From: CATQHB01 sp965262595
GTDB taxonomy: Bacteria; Chloroflexota; Dehalococcoidia; Lucifugimonadales; UBA3495
NCBI GenBank assembly: GCA_965262595.1
Contig: OZ253548.1
Span: 434,001 to 498,000, forward strand
Direction: 5' to 3'
Length of the DNA: 64,000 nucleotides
The notes beneath the pieces were generated by a model. The model was given only the letters and a program-made list of their open reading frames with translations, was not told where the DNA came from and searched no databases. The translations under genes were made by a program, and so were the position numbers. Shown here in pieces: positions 44,369 through 52,953 of the stretch. The first letter of the stretch is position 1, and the number at the start of each line of letters is the position of its first letter.

Positions 44369-44479
44369 ATGTTTGCGGAGGTAAATTGCACAGCAGTTCA
44401 CCATCGTACGCTGGTCTTGGCAGGGCTGGCTACGGTGGACTGCGTGACCCTGGCCTCCCTTTCCTATTCGGTTGGGTAA
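44369..44479 (+). CDS. Possible 36-aa small ORF or leader peptide before leuA
   Basis: ATG at 44369 is preceded by a very strong AGGAGGTAAACAT and the frame runs 36 codons, reading MFAEVNCTAVHHRTLVLAGL and ending SLSYSVG. It holds five Leu but no Leu run. It stops 51 bases before leuA. A ccctttc (about 44457) can pair with gaaaggg near 44503, spanning the stop. It may be a translated leader linked to leuA control or a small protein; evidence is limited to the ribosome site and position. Confidence 0.35.
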   Translation: MFAEVNCTAVHHRTLVLAGLATVDCVTLASLSYSVG

Positions 44480-44530
44480 CCCATTCGACTATACTTAACG
44501 TAGAAAGGGATTAGGTGATTAGGTAAGGTT

Positions 44531-46090
44531 ATGGCTAACGATAGAGTAAGATTTTTAGATACTACCCTCCGCGACGGAGAGCAGTCTGCCGGCATTGGCA
44601 TGACGGTGGATGAGAAGATCGAAATTGCCAAGCAGTTGGCGAAATTGCGGGTGGACATCATTGAAGCCGGATTCGCTGCCAGCTCTCCCGGCGATTTTCA
44701 AGCCGTCAGCACCATTGCTAAAGAGGTACGCGGCCCGGTTATCTGTTCGCTGGCTCGCGCCCACCCTAACGACGTAGATCGGGCTTGGGAGGCCGTCAAG
44801 GGTGCGGAGTCTCCCCGCATTCACGTGTTCCTGTCTTCTTCCGACATTCAGGTGATGCACCAGCTTCGCAAGAACCGGGAAGAGGTTATGGAGATGGCGG
44901 TGTCGATGGTGGAACGCGCCAGCAGCTATTGCAGCGATGTTGAGTTCTCGCCAATGGATGCCACCCGTACCAATCCGGAGTACCTCTTCCTGATGTTGGA
45001 AGCGGTCATTCGGGCCGGGGCAACTACCGTAAATATCGCCGACACCGTTGGATATGCAATACCTTCGGACTTTGCCCGACTGCTCCGGGAAATTCAGGAG
45101 AAAGTAACCGGCATAGACCGGGTTACGTTGAGCGTCCACTGCCACAACGACCTGGGTTTGGCGGTGTCCAACAGCTTGGCGGCAGTCGAAGCGGGGGCGC
45201 GGCAGGTGGAAGGCTGCATCAACGGCATCGGTGAACGGGCCGGAAATGCTTCTCTTGAAGAAATCATCATGGGGCTGGATACTCGCAAAGACTATTTTGG
45301 GGTGGACGTGGGTATCGATACAACCCAGATTTATCCCACCAGCCGCTTGGTCAGCCGAATCACCGGTATGTCGGTGCAAGCCAACAAGGCCGTTGTCGGC
45401 GAAAACGCCTTCCGCCACGCCTCGGGCATCCACCAGGACGGGGTGCTGAAGGACCGATCGACCTACGAGGTAATGCAGCCGGAGCGGGTCGGGGTACCCA
45501 GCAACAGCCTGGTCTTGGGCAAGCTCAGCGGACGGGCCGGTCTTCAGTCACGGTTGGAAGACCTGGGCTTTAGCCTGAGTCGGGAGGAAGTCACAGCGGT
45601 CTTCGAGTCCTTCAAAGTTTTGGCGGATAAGAAGCGGGAGGTTACCGACCGCGACCTGGAAATTCTGATGGACGAGGAGAAGCGGGTTTCCAACGAGCCT
45701 TCTACCTATGAACTGGACCACATCCACTTCTCCAGCGGTGACCACGACATTCCTACCGCGACGGTCAGATTGATTGACCCCTCCGGAAACGCGGTTACCG
45801 ATGCCTCAACCGGCAACGGCCCGGTGGATGCGGCCTGCAAGGCCATTGATCGGGTGATTGGCTGCTCAACCAAGCTGGTGGACTTCAACGTTCAATCCAT
45901 AAGTGAGGGTCTGGATTCTATCGGTACGGTTACCATTCGAATTCAAAGCGATGGCCGGACTTTCTTCGGCCGCGGCGCCTCCACCGATGTGATCGTGGCT
46001 AGCGCCAAGGCTTATCTCAGCGCGGTCAACCGGATGCTGGCTGCCGACGAGGAAGCCAACCTCCCGGCGGTAGGCACCACGCCGGACTAG
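44531..46090 (+). CDS. leuA: 2-isopropylmalate synthase
   Basis: It condenses acetyl-CoA and 2-oxoisovalerate in the first leucine-specific step. FLDTTLRDGEQSAGIGMT is the HMGL-like metal site. SVHCHNDLGLAVSNSLAAVEAGA holds the two metal His, and GIGERAGNASLEE is conserved. After the catalytic barrel, the FRHASGIHQDGVLK region and a C-terminal LeuA allosteric (leucine-binding) domain from about residue 395 are present. 519 aa. ATG at 44531 with AGGTAAGG. Downstream leu genes (leuB, leuC, leuD) are not in the window. Confidence 0.95.
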   Translation: MANDRVRFLDTTLRDGEQSAGIGMTVDEKIEIAKQLAKLRVDIIEAGFAASSPGDFQAVSTIAKEVRGPVICSLARAHPNDVDRAWEAVKGAESPRIHVFLSSSDIQVMHQLRKNREEVMEMAVSMVERASSYCSDVEFSPMDATRTNPEYLFLMLEAVIRAGATTVNIADTVGYAIPSDFARLLREIQEKVTGIDRVTLSVHCHNDLGLAVSNSLAAVEAGARQVEGCINGIGERAGNASLEEIIMGLDTRKDYFGVDVGIDTTQIYPTSRLVSRITGMSVQANKAVVGENAFRHASGIHQDGVLKDRSTYEVMQPERVGVPSNSLVLGKLSGRAGLQSRLEDLGFSLSREEVTAVFESFKVLADKKREVTDRDLEILMDEEKRVSNEPSTYELDHIHFSSGDHDIPTATVRLIDPSGNAVTDASTGNGPVDAACKAIDRVIGCSTKLVDFNVQSISEGLDSIGTVTIRIQSDGRTFFGRGASTDVIVASAKAYLSAVNRMLAADEEANLPAVGTTPD

Positions 46091-46120
46091 GGAAGGCTGG
46101 TCAGACCAGGGTAATTAAAA

Positions 46121-46144
46121 GGGCGGGTGCAATTGCATCCGCCC
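46121..46144 (+). terminator. Terminator after leuA
   Basis: A stem of 11-12 bp (gggcgggtgcaa with ttgcatccgccc, one G-T pair) follows the leuA stop by 30 bases, with AAAA before and taactttt after. Confidence 0.75.
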
Positions 46145-46240
46145 TAACTTTTCCGGTCCTGAACCTACGCTTCGTATCAGCTTGGACTGATAGTGCGTAC
46201 GCTTGACGTACTATGTCATTGACCCTAGAACAACGCAGGT

Positions 46241-46525
46241 ATGATTATAGGGTATCTTGACAGGCGGACAGAGTTTTTCGCTTCCGGGGGGTTCGTACCG
46301 GCCTTTCAAGGATTTGAGGAACAAGCAGCCAAGCGGTTGTCCATCCTGAACGCTGCGACCTCCTTGCAGTCATTGAGGACCTTGTCCAGCAATCGGCTGG
46401 AGGCGATTAGGGGAGACAGGGCCGGCCAGTATTAGATAAGAATCAACCGGCAGTGGCGTATCTGCTTTACTTGGCCGGATGGTTATCCGGGGCCGACTTT
46501 CGTAGAAATAGCGGACTACCATTAG
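46241..46525 (+). pseudogene. higB: HigB toxin gene with one in-frame amber codon
   Basis: Residues 1-64 read as HigB (RelE-like mRNA interferase): FLDRRTEFF-like start (GYLDRRTEFFASGGFVPAFQ), LSILNAATSLQSLR, SNRLEAIRGDRAGQY. A TAG at 46433-46435 then stops the frame. The same frame continues after it with IRINRQWRICFTW and ends VEIADYH, the normal HigB C-terminus, at 46525. Ser is usual at the stop position (QYSIRIN), so a single TCG to TAG change explains it. The lost part contains the catalytic C-terminus, so the toxin is presumably inactive unless amber is suppressed. Followed by intact higA. Confidence 0.85.
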
Positions 46526-46546
46526 CAGCCGGAAAAGAGGTTAGAA

Positions 46547-46873
46547 ATGTTTAAGCGAGCTATTCATCCTGGAGAGGTTCTAAAGGATGAGTTAAAGGAG
46601 CGGGGCATATCTCCGGCCGGGTTTGCCCGCTGCATTGACGTGCCTCCCAATCGTATCAGCCAGATAATAGCCGGCAAACGCTCTGTAACCGGCGACACTG
46701 CCCTGCGTCTTGGCCACTGGTTCGGTATGGAACCTCAATTCTGGCTGAACCTCCAGACCCAGTTTGACCTGTCCCTGGCTGACCAGCGCGTCGGCGCAGC
46801 GGTGCGCGCATTGCCTACTGCCGCCGCTGCCTTGGGGTCTGACGACCGGGGTGATGTCGCCTTGCCGGCGTAG
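46547..46873 (+). CDS. higA: HigA-type antitoxin (XRE family)
   Basis: The helix-turn-helix protein begins FKRAIHPGEVLKDELKERGI, the standard HigA/VapI opening, followed by the HTH about residues 20-45 (PAGFARCIDVPPNRISQIIA) and GKRSVTGDTALRLGHWFG. It binds the HigB toxin and represses its own operon in known systems. 108 aa. It starts 21 bases after the higB end with AAAGAGG upstream. The toxin carries an amber stop, so this may be an orphan antitoxin that now protects only against related toxins. Confidence 0.9.
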   Translation: MFKRAIHPGEVLKDELKERGISPAGFARCIDVPPNRISQIIAGKRSVTGDTALRLGHWFGMEPQFWLNLQTQFDLSLADQRVGAAVRALPTAAAALGSDDRGDVALPA

Positions 46874-46896
46874 GCCATTGACGACCGGGGCCGGGG

Positions 46897-47388
46897 TCAG
46901 GGTACATCCCAAACTCCCTGCAAAACGGCCTTGAGCATCAGCCAGTGCTTAGATGTTTCACTCATTTGGGTTATTGTATATCTGCCGAAAACCATTGCCG
47001 GGAAGATATGCTCTTCATAATTCTCCCATAGGACCTTGAGAACATTGGGATGATGGTTAATATCCATCCTGTTTTTGGCCTCTTTAGGGGAATAACACGG
47101 TGGAGCTTGGGCGGTGCCCAGCCCAATAATCTTTTTTCTGCCGCCGCATGCAATAATGCGGTCACCACGCTCGATTGTGCTCCAACGCTGTAAATTTAAG
47201 TAGCCGTGGGGTTCCCCAAAATGTTCTTTGTCGTATCTGCGCCTGATTTAGTCACTTGATACGTCGGAAATGTCGCCCACGTCCCATCCAATAGTTATTA
47301 CGCCGTGATTACGGTCATATTCCCAAGCTTGATCAAATACCTTTCGGGGTTTGGAATCATAAGGGTATATTGCCCAAATCCTTGGCAT
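46897..47388 (-). pseudogene. EVE/PUA-like domain protein with an in-frame ochre codon
   Basis: The frame opens with ATG at 47388 behind GGGGGAAG, reads MPRIWAIYPYDSKPRKVFDQ and then HGVITIGWDVGDISDVS, and hits TAA at 47248-47250. It continues in the same frame with RRRYDKEHFGEPHGY, IERGDRIIACGGRKKIIGLG and on to a TGA at 46897-46899, 163 codons in all. The pattern (W-x-I near the start, an I-x-I-GW motif, GDRII...G..KIIGLG) fits EVE/PUA-like modules found beside restriction and nucleic-acid defence genes. It starts 13 bases after the MBL nuclease gene on the same strand, so they were probably one operon. A point mutation, or an assembly error, broke it. Confidence 0.7.
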
Positions 47389-47400
47389 AATACTTCCCCC

Positions 47401-48405
47401 CTAAACCAACTTCATCTGAAACCCGCTGTTGTCCGCTTTGCCGTTCTTCTTGTCCAGGTGCACCGCCGGGTAACCCAGGGTACGCAAATGTGCGGCCAGG
47501 TCGGGGAACCCATTTACGGTGTAAACCTGCTTCGGCTGTACCCGTTGCACGTACTCCACCAGGTCATTAAAGTCCGCGTGGTCACTGTAGGGCAGACTGG
47601 CATCGCCGCGGCGGCCCCAATGGCGATGTCCCTTGCCGCCGCCTGAAGCCCAGCCGGTCAACTCCATGTAACGCTTGCCCAGTACCCGGTTAAGGTCGCC
47701 GGTCTTCCGACGTCCCGGCGGACAAACCAGGATTTGTCCCTCGGCCCACTGGCCGTTGTAACAGGAAAAGCCGCCGGGGAACTTAATCCCTGCCAGTTGA
47801 TAGGCTTCGGCGACTTGGTAAATGCCCTCTTCCACCACCAGCTCAAACCCCTGGTCCAGCAGGTAGTACATAATCTCCTGGGCCTTACCCAGCCGCCACC
47901 CCTGAACGATGGGCCGTTCACCGCGAGACAGCCACACATTCAGGGTACGGTAGGCCGTTTCCAGCACATTGTCTTCGGGAGGAAACGTATATTCGGGCTT
48001 GCCGTAAGTAGCCTCAATGACCAGGGTGTCGCAGCCAACCGGGGTCAGCGGCTCGTTAATCGGGCTGGGTTGAGCCTTGAAGTCGCCGGTATAGAGCAGA
48101 CGCTCCCCGGTCTTTTTTGACGTCACCAGGGCCTGGGCTGACCCCAGGCAGTGTCCCGCCGGATGCAAGGACAAGGTGTAGCCGTCTCGGTCCAGCGGCT
48201 CGCCATATTCGAGGGTAATCGGGTCCGACTTTTTCAGGTAATCGGCCAGCAGTATCCGGCTGTTGGTCGTGAGGATGGGTCGGCTGTGCCGCGCCGTGTG
48301 GTCCGAATGAGCGTGAGAAATGAGGCCGACTTCCTGCTTGCGTAGGGAGTCCAGCCACAGATCAAGTTCCGGAAGGTAAACACCCCGGTCGAAAACTACT
48401 TCCAA
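47401..48405 (-). CDS. MBL-fold exonuclease-like protein (SNM1/RNase J/CPSF relatives)
   Basis: Motif 2 of the metallo-beta-lactamase fold is SHAHSDHTA (about residues 30-38), with PAGHCLGSAQAL, LLYTGDFKAQ and SDHADFNDL giving the later metal ligands. A YTVNGFPDLAAHLRTLGYPA segment fits the beta-CASP-like end. 334 aa. Such enzymes cut DNA or RNA ends; the family includes DNA-ligase-associated exonucleases, but no ligase gene is nearby. TTG start at 48405 with a weak ribosome site. Together with the EVE-like pseudogene and higBA it forms an accessory island, possibly defence related (inference). Confidence 0.8.
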   Translation of the reverse strand: MEVVFDRGVYLPELDLWLDSLRKQEVGLISHAHSDHTARHSRPILTTNSRILLADYLKKSDPITLEYGEPLDRDGYTLSLHPAGHCLGSAQALVTSKKTGERLLYTGDFKAQPSPINEPLTPVGCDTLVIEATYGKPEYTFPPEDNVLETAYRTLNVWLSRGERPIVQGWRLGKAQEIMYYLLDQGFELVVEEGIYQVAEAYQLAGIKFPGGFSCYNGQWAEGQILVCPPGRRKTGDLNRVLGKRYMELTGWASGGGKGHRHWGRRGDASLPYSDHADFNDLVEYVQRVQPKQVYTVNGFPDLAAHLRTLGYPAVHLDKKNGKADNSGFQMKLV

Positions 48406-48835
48406 AGTCTGTTATCCATAATGAACGTATCGTTTTCGGATTGGCCGCCAGGTTAGAATGCGACCAAGTATAGCATGACCGAGCTATTTCCTGGTTTACA
48501 TATTGTCGGGCTATTGGGGCGAAAACTCTTGCAAATCCTCTTTCCAGGTCGGTACATACCCTTAGGGTATCCCGTTTGACAGGGCACAAGGCAGCCCCTA
48601 GACTAGGCTCGGATGGTCACTATACGGATGGATACCATCCGTATAGTGACCATAAGGTATTCAATATCAATCTCTCTCCTTACGCCAACTGCGTTGGAAT
48701 CCGGTAGGAAGCCGGTGGGCTTGGCCGGTTAACCGTTTCTGATCCGCCGCGCATTGACCACCAAAAACCCCTTCCTACTGTCGAGAATAAGGCTAAAGAC
48801 TATAGACGCCGGAGTTACCGGCAAGGAGGCAGCTA
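48406..48835. promoter_or_regulatory. Divergent region with a perfect 41-bp palindrome
   Basis: No gene is seen in these 430 bases. At 48613-48653 two 19-base arms (atggtcactatacggatgg and its exact complement) flank a 3-base ATA loop. Neither side is followed by a T-run, so a terminator is unlikely. It sits between two divergent genes, so it may be an operator for the molybdenum hydroxylase gene, 182 bases downstream, or a remnant hairpin element. Confidence 0.55.
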
Positions 48836-51142
48836 ATGACCACCATTGCCAATCAGGAAAGCGCCACTCGAGACAAATACAATGTGGTGGGTACGCGCCC
48901 GCCGCGTCATGACGGTTTTGACAAAGTTACCGGAGCTGCCAGATTCGGCGCCGACATTAACCTGCCGGGAATGCTGCACGGAAAGATTCTTCGCAGCCCC
49001 CATGCTCATGCCCGCATCCGGTCCATTGACACCAGCAAGGCAGAAGCGCTGCCCGGGGTGATGGCCGTGGCTACGGCCCAGGATTTCCCGATTGTTCAGG
49101 AGCGAGCCATTGATTATGAGAACGCTCAAGGGAACCCTCGGATTATTGCTGAGAACATCCTGGCTGACCGCAAAGTCCTGTATAAGGGCCACGCGGTGGC
49201 AGCCGTTGCCGCCGCCAATCCCCATGTAGCCGAGGCAGCCCTGGACCTGATCGAAGTTGATTACGAAGTCCTGCCCGTAGTTCTCGACCTCCACGAAGCT
49301 ATGAAAGAAGGCGCTGTGCTGTTGCACGACGATATGACCACCAGGTTTCGCGTGGAGCGGTTCGGTCCCGGAGACGATACCGGCGAACGCAGCAACGTTG
49401 CGGGGCACTTGCAACACAAACTGGGGGACGTGGACAAGGGTTTTCGGGAAGCCGAAGTCATCGTGGAGCAGGAGTATGAGACTCAAACGGTGCATCAAGG
49501 CTACATTGAACCCCACGTCGCAACCGCCCAGTGGTCCACCGATGGTCGGCTAACCGTTTGGACCAGCACTCAGGGCGCCTTTGCGGTTCGTTCAGCCACG
49601 GCGGCTATCCTGAGCCTGCCGGAGTCAATGGTCAAAGTAATACCGATGGAAATAGGCGGCGGGTTCGGCGCCAAGGGCGTGACCTACCTGGCGCCGGTGA
49701 CCGCAGCCCTGGCTAAGAAATCCGGGCGCCCGGTAAAGATAGCTATGAGCCGCAAGGAAGTATTTGAGGGCAGCGGCCCAGCTTCGGCAACTTTTATGCG
49801 GGTCAAGCTGGGTGCGACACGGGACGGTAAGATTACCGCCGGAGATTTGTATATGGTGTACGAAGCCGGGGCTTTCCCCGGCGCTCCGGTCGGTGGTGGC
49901 GCCATCACCGGTTTCGGTTCGTACAATATCGAGAACATCCTGGTCAATGGGTACGACGTGGTATGCAACAAACAAAAGGCCCAGTCCTATCGGGCGCCGG
50001 GCCAGCCGCAGGTTTCCTTTACCGTGGAGTGCGCTTTGGATGAATTGGCGGATCGGCTGGGCATTGACCCGATGGAACTGCGGATAAAGAATGCAGTTAA
50101 GGAAGGAGACCGGATGCCAAACGGCGTCCCCCACAGCCGCTTCGGCTGTCTGGAGGTTGAAGAGGCGATGCGGAATCACCCCCACTATAGCGCGCCCTTG
50201 GGCGGCCCTAATCGCGGTCGAGGCGTCGCCGTAGCCTTCCGCGCCCAGGGCGGGCAGACCTCCTCCGCCACCATTAACGTTAATAGCAATGGCACCCTGA
50301 ATGTGATAACCGGGTCAGTGGATATCGGGGGCACCCGTACCGCTATAGCGATGCAGGTCGCCGAAGTGCTGGGGTTGGCTTCGGAGGATGTGTTTCCGTC
50401 GGTAGGGGATACCGATAGCGTTGGTTACACCGCTAACACCGGCGGCAGCCGTACCGCCTTTGATACCGGATTGGCTGCCATTGCCGCCGCTGAGGAAGTC
50501 AAGGAGAAGATGAAGAACCGGGCCGCCCTGATTTGGGAGGTTCAGGATGAGGACGTGGATTTCCAGGACGGCGTCTTTGTCTGCGCCAAGAATCCCGATG
50601 ACCGATTTCCTTTTAAGGAACTGGCGGGGCGGCTAATGCGCACCGGCGGTCCGGTTACCTGCTCGGCATCCGCGGCGTCCACCGGCGTCGGCCCAATTTT
50701 CGCCGGCAACATTGTGGATGTGGAAGTTGACCCGGAAACCGGCAAGGTGGACGTTTTGCGCTTTACCGCTTTTCTGGACGCCGGTCAAGCAGTGCATCCC
50801 AGCTTCGTGGAGGGCCAGATGCAGGGGGCCACCGTCCAGGGTATCGGCTGGGCGCTAAACGAAGAGTACTTCTATACCCCGGAAGGGACGATGGCCAACT
50901 CCAGCTTCCTGGATTACCGGATGCCTACCGCTCTGGATATGCCGATGATTGATACGGTAATCATTGAAGTACCCAATCCGAGGCATCCCTTTGGGTTGCG
51001 TGGCGTTGGGGAGGGGCCCATTATCCCACCGCTGGCCGCAGTAGCCAACGCGGTAAACCATGCCATCGGCGCCCGAATCCGCAAGCTGCCGATAACCCCG
51101 GGGTCGGTATTGGAAGCATTAGCCGAAAAGAAGTCTGAGTAG
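48836..51142 (+). CDS. Xanthine dehydrogenase family molybdopterin-binding subunit
   Basis: This is the large Mo subunit of the CO dehydrogenase/aldehyde oxidase family. The a/b hammerhead domain is N-terminal (KVTGAARFGADINLPGMLHG). The Mo-cofactor segments include IGGGFGAKGVTYLAPVTAAL and the active-site loop QSYRAPGQPQ, unlike the CoxL forms (AYRCSFR or AYRGAGR), so it is not CO dehydrogenase. The catalytic Glu is in RGVGEGPIIPP near the C-terminus. 768 aa. FAD and 2Fe-2S partner subunits are absent on both sides, which is unusual. ATG with AAGGAGG. Substrate likely an aldehyde or N-heterocycle. Confidence 0.9.
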   Translation: MTTIANQESATRDKYNVVGTRPPRHDGFDKVTGAARFGADINLPGMLHGKILRSPHAHARIRSIDTSKAEALPGVMAVATAQDFPIVQERAIDYENAQGNPRIIAENILADRKVLYKGHAVAAVAAANPHVAEAALDLIEVDYEVLPVVLDLHEAMKEGAVLLHDDMTTRFRVERFGPGDDTGERSNVAGHLQHKLGDVDKGFREAEVIVEQEYETQTVHQGYIEPHVATAQWSTDGRLTVWTSTQGAFAVRSATAAILSLPESMVKVIPMEIGGGFGAKGVTYLAPVTAALAKKSGRPVKIAMSRKEVFEGSGPASATFMRVKLGATRDGKITAGDLYMVYEAGAFPGAPVGGGAITGFGSYNIENILVNGYDVVCNKQKAQSYRAPGQPQVSFTVECALDELADRLGIDPMELRIKNAVKEGDRMPNGVPHSRFGCLEVEEAMRNHPHYSAPLGGPNRGRGVAVAFRAQGGQTSSATINVNSNGTLNVITGSVDIGGTRTAIAMQVAEVLGLASEDVFPSVGDTDSVGYTANTGGSRTAFDTGLAAIAAAEEVKEKMKNRAALIWEVQDEDVDFQDGVFVCAKNPDDRFPFKELAGRLMRTGGPVTCSASAASTGVGPIFAGNIVDVEVDPETGKVDVLRFTAFLDAGQAVHPSFVEGQMQGATVQGIGWALNEEYFYTPEGTMANSSFLDYRMPTALDMPMIDTVIIEVPNPRHPFGLRGVGEGPIIPPLAAVANAVNHAIGARIRKLPITPGSVLEALAEKKSE

Positions 51143-51179
51143 GCCGCTGTATATCCCTTACTCTGGCGGCGAAAAGTTA

Positions 51180-51202
51180 GGAGCGGGTTTGGAACCCGCT
51201 CC
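51180..51202 (+). terminator. Terminator after the molybdenum hydroxylase gene
   Basis: A perfect 10-bp stem (51180-51189 with 51193-51202), loop TGG, followed by ttcacttttt. It lies between convergent genes. Confidence 0.85.
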
Positions 51203-51260
51203 TTCACTTTTTGAGAGCTAAGTTTATGCCAATTATTTGGCTTGGATCCATTCCCCCGGC

Positions 51261-52148
51261 TTAGACCGCCCTTGCCGGTTCCATCGCTTCCACTTTGGCG
51301 ATAAACTCCAGCAATTGGGCGGCGTAGAAGGTTGCCTTCATGTGGTAGCGGTTGGTGGCGGCGATGCCGGGGAAAGTGTGGTCGTGTTGACCGATAATGT
51401 CCCACTCCTCGTGGGTCCAGGCGGAGGGACGCAATTCCGAGTTGGGTATCAGACGGTGGGCGGCTTCCGCTGCGGATACGTGGTGGACTTCGTCCGGCGT
51501 ATTGCCCCGGAACATTACGACTGGGCACCGGATAGAAGCCAGTTGCTCCTCGGTCAAGTCACTGACCGGGTTGGGCACCGAATAGGAGGCCCGCCAGCGT
51601 CCCATTACCGAGCAAAATTCGGCCGGATCCATCGCCAGCAACCGTTCCCGGTTCTCCGGATTATCTTTTATTCGCTGGGCAAAGAACTCCGTCTCGACCA
51701 CCGCAGCCATTCCGCCCTGTTCGGCGGCGTCAATGAACTGACCATAGTAGTTGGGGGAGGTTGCCTCCGCGCTCTTTGGCCCTCCGCTGACTTCCCAGAT
51801 AAACACTCCCTTGACGACCTCCGGATGGCGGACGGTCAAAGTCAGGCTGGTCCGAGACCCGGCTGACCCGCCAACGGCATAGGCCGGAGCGGCGTCAATC
51901 TGCTGTAGCAATCCCGCCATCTCTTCGGCCCACAAGTGCTGCTCGGAGAGTTCTCCGCCGATGACCACGTCGGAGCGGCCGCAATTTCGCCGGTCATGCA
52001 GAATAACCCGGCACTTGGAGGATAGCAACGCGGCAATGGGACGAAGGCCTTCCCGGTCAACTCGACCGCCGGGGGTCAATATTACCGTGGGGCCCTTCCC
52101 GTACTCTTCATAGAATAAGTTCACTCCGTTTACGTTAACGTATGGCAT
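51261..52148 (-). CDS. Alpha/beta hydrolase
   Basis: The N-terminus VNVNGVNLFYEEYGKGPTVI is the usual cap-less start. The oxyanion region is LTPGGRVDREGL. The nucleophile elbow is GGSAGSR (Ser about residue 95), and the late His is probably in the GQHDHTFPG segment. 295 aa. It could be an esterase, lactonase, C-C hydrolase or epoxide hydrolase; the family does not show which. Its stop is near the terminator at 51202 and it follows the nitroreductase gene by 38 bases on the same strand. Confidence 0.85.
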   Translation of the reverse strand: MPYVNVNGVNLFYEEYGKGPTVILTPGGRVDREGLRPIAALLSSKCRVILHDRRNCGRSDVVIGGELSEQHLWAEEMAGLLQQIDAAPAYAVGGSAGSRTSLTLTVRHPEVVKGVFIWEVSGGPKSAEATSPNYYGQFIDAAEQGGMAAVVETEFFAQRIKDNPENRERLLAMDPAEFCSVMGRWRASYSVPNPVSDLTEEQLASIRCPVVMFRGNTPDEVHHVSAAEAAHRLIPNSELRPSAWTHEEWDIIGQHDHTFPGIAATNRYHMKATFYAAQLLEFIAKVEAMEPARAV

Positions 52149-52186
52149 AATCCACTTCTCCTCTATTGTCTGGTTGGCCCAGGCGC

Positions 52187-52711
52187 TTAATTAACCAAGT
52201 ACGATGTACCGAATCGGTCCCGGTGGGCCATCTCAGCCAGGGACTTCCGGGGCGTTCCTACCCGGCCGGAAGGCTGTTCCGAGCGGTAACCGAAAGGTAA
52301 AATGGTTATCAGTTCCATTTCCGCCGGGATTCCCAGGAGTTCCTTTATAGCGATCTGTTGTTCCTCGGCTCTGATCCCCACGAAACAGGTTCCCAGCCCC
52401 TCGGACCAGGCCACCAGTTCCATCTGCTGCAAAGCCCGCCCCGCATCCAGTTGAGGACGAGGGGCATTGTCCATCACAATAGCGATTGCCAGGGGCGCTT
52501 GGCCGATGAAACGTCCCTGCGAGGCGATCGTGCTCAATGTGGCTAACGTAGCCGGGTCGCTGATAACGATGAAATGCCAGGGTTGGGAGTTGCTGGAACT
52601 GGGCGCCCAGCGGCCGGCGCGTAGAATCCGGCGCACAACACTTTCCGGCACCGGGTCGGGTTTGTATTCCCGCACGGTCCGGCGGCTGCGGATACATTCG
52701 TAAACTTCCAT
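52187..52711 (-). CDS. Nitroreductase family FMN protein
   Basis: FMN-binding residues appear in CIRSRRTVREYKPDPV (about residues 5-20) and SSSNSQPWHFIVIS (about 37-50). LQQMELVAWSEGLGTCFVG and the C-terminal LPFGYRSEQP complete the family. 174 aa, single-domain type. It could reduce nitro groups, quinones or act as a flavin reductase for LLM enzymes of the region. ATG at 52711 with GGAGGAG. Upstream neighbour of the hydrolase gene in the same direction. Confidence 0.88.
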   Translation of the reverse strand: MEVYECIRSRRTVREYKPDPVPESVVRRILRAGRWAPSSSNSQPWHFIVISDPATLATLSTIASQGRFIGQAPLAIAIVMDNAPRPQLDAGRALQQMELVAWSEGLGTCFVGIRAEEQQIAIKELLGIPAEMELITILPFGYRSEQPSGRVGTPRKSLAEMAHRDRFGTSYLVN

Positions 52712-52953
52712 TCGCTCCTCCGTAAATTTCTCCGTGCCTAATTGGCGTAGGGGTTTTTAGTTGTTTCGGAATAGTCTGGATGTTGGCAGTGTCGATTGGG
52801 ATGCATTATGGCACGGGATTAGCTGAAAAGGTAGTGTACGGCCGGAGGCCGAAAGGAGCAGGCGAATTGATTAGAATGTATCTAATGGATAGGGTATAAT
52901 TTGGGATGAGCTCCTGGTAGGGGCGCAGTCATACAATAATACAGAGGTGAAGT

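Noticed and set aside
46433..47250. Recoding of TAG or TAA in higB and the EVE-like gene
   Set aside because: TAA has no known recoding as a standard amino acid here, and the TAG is at a Ser position with no pyrrolysine context; ordinary mutation or error is simpler.
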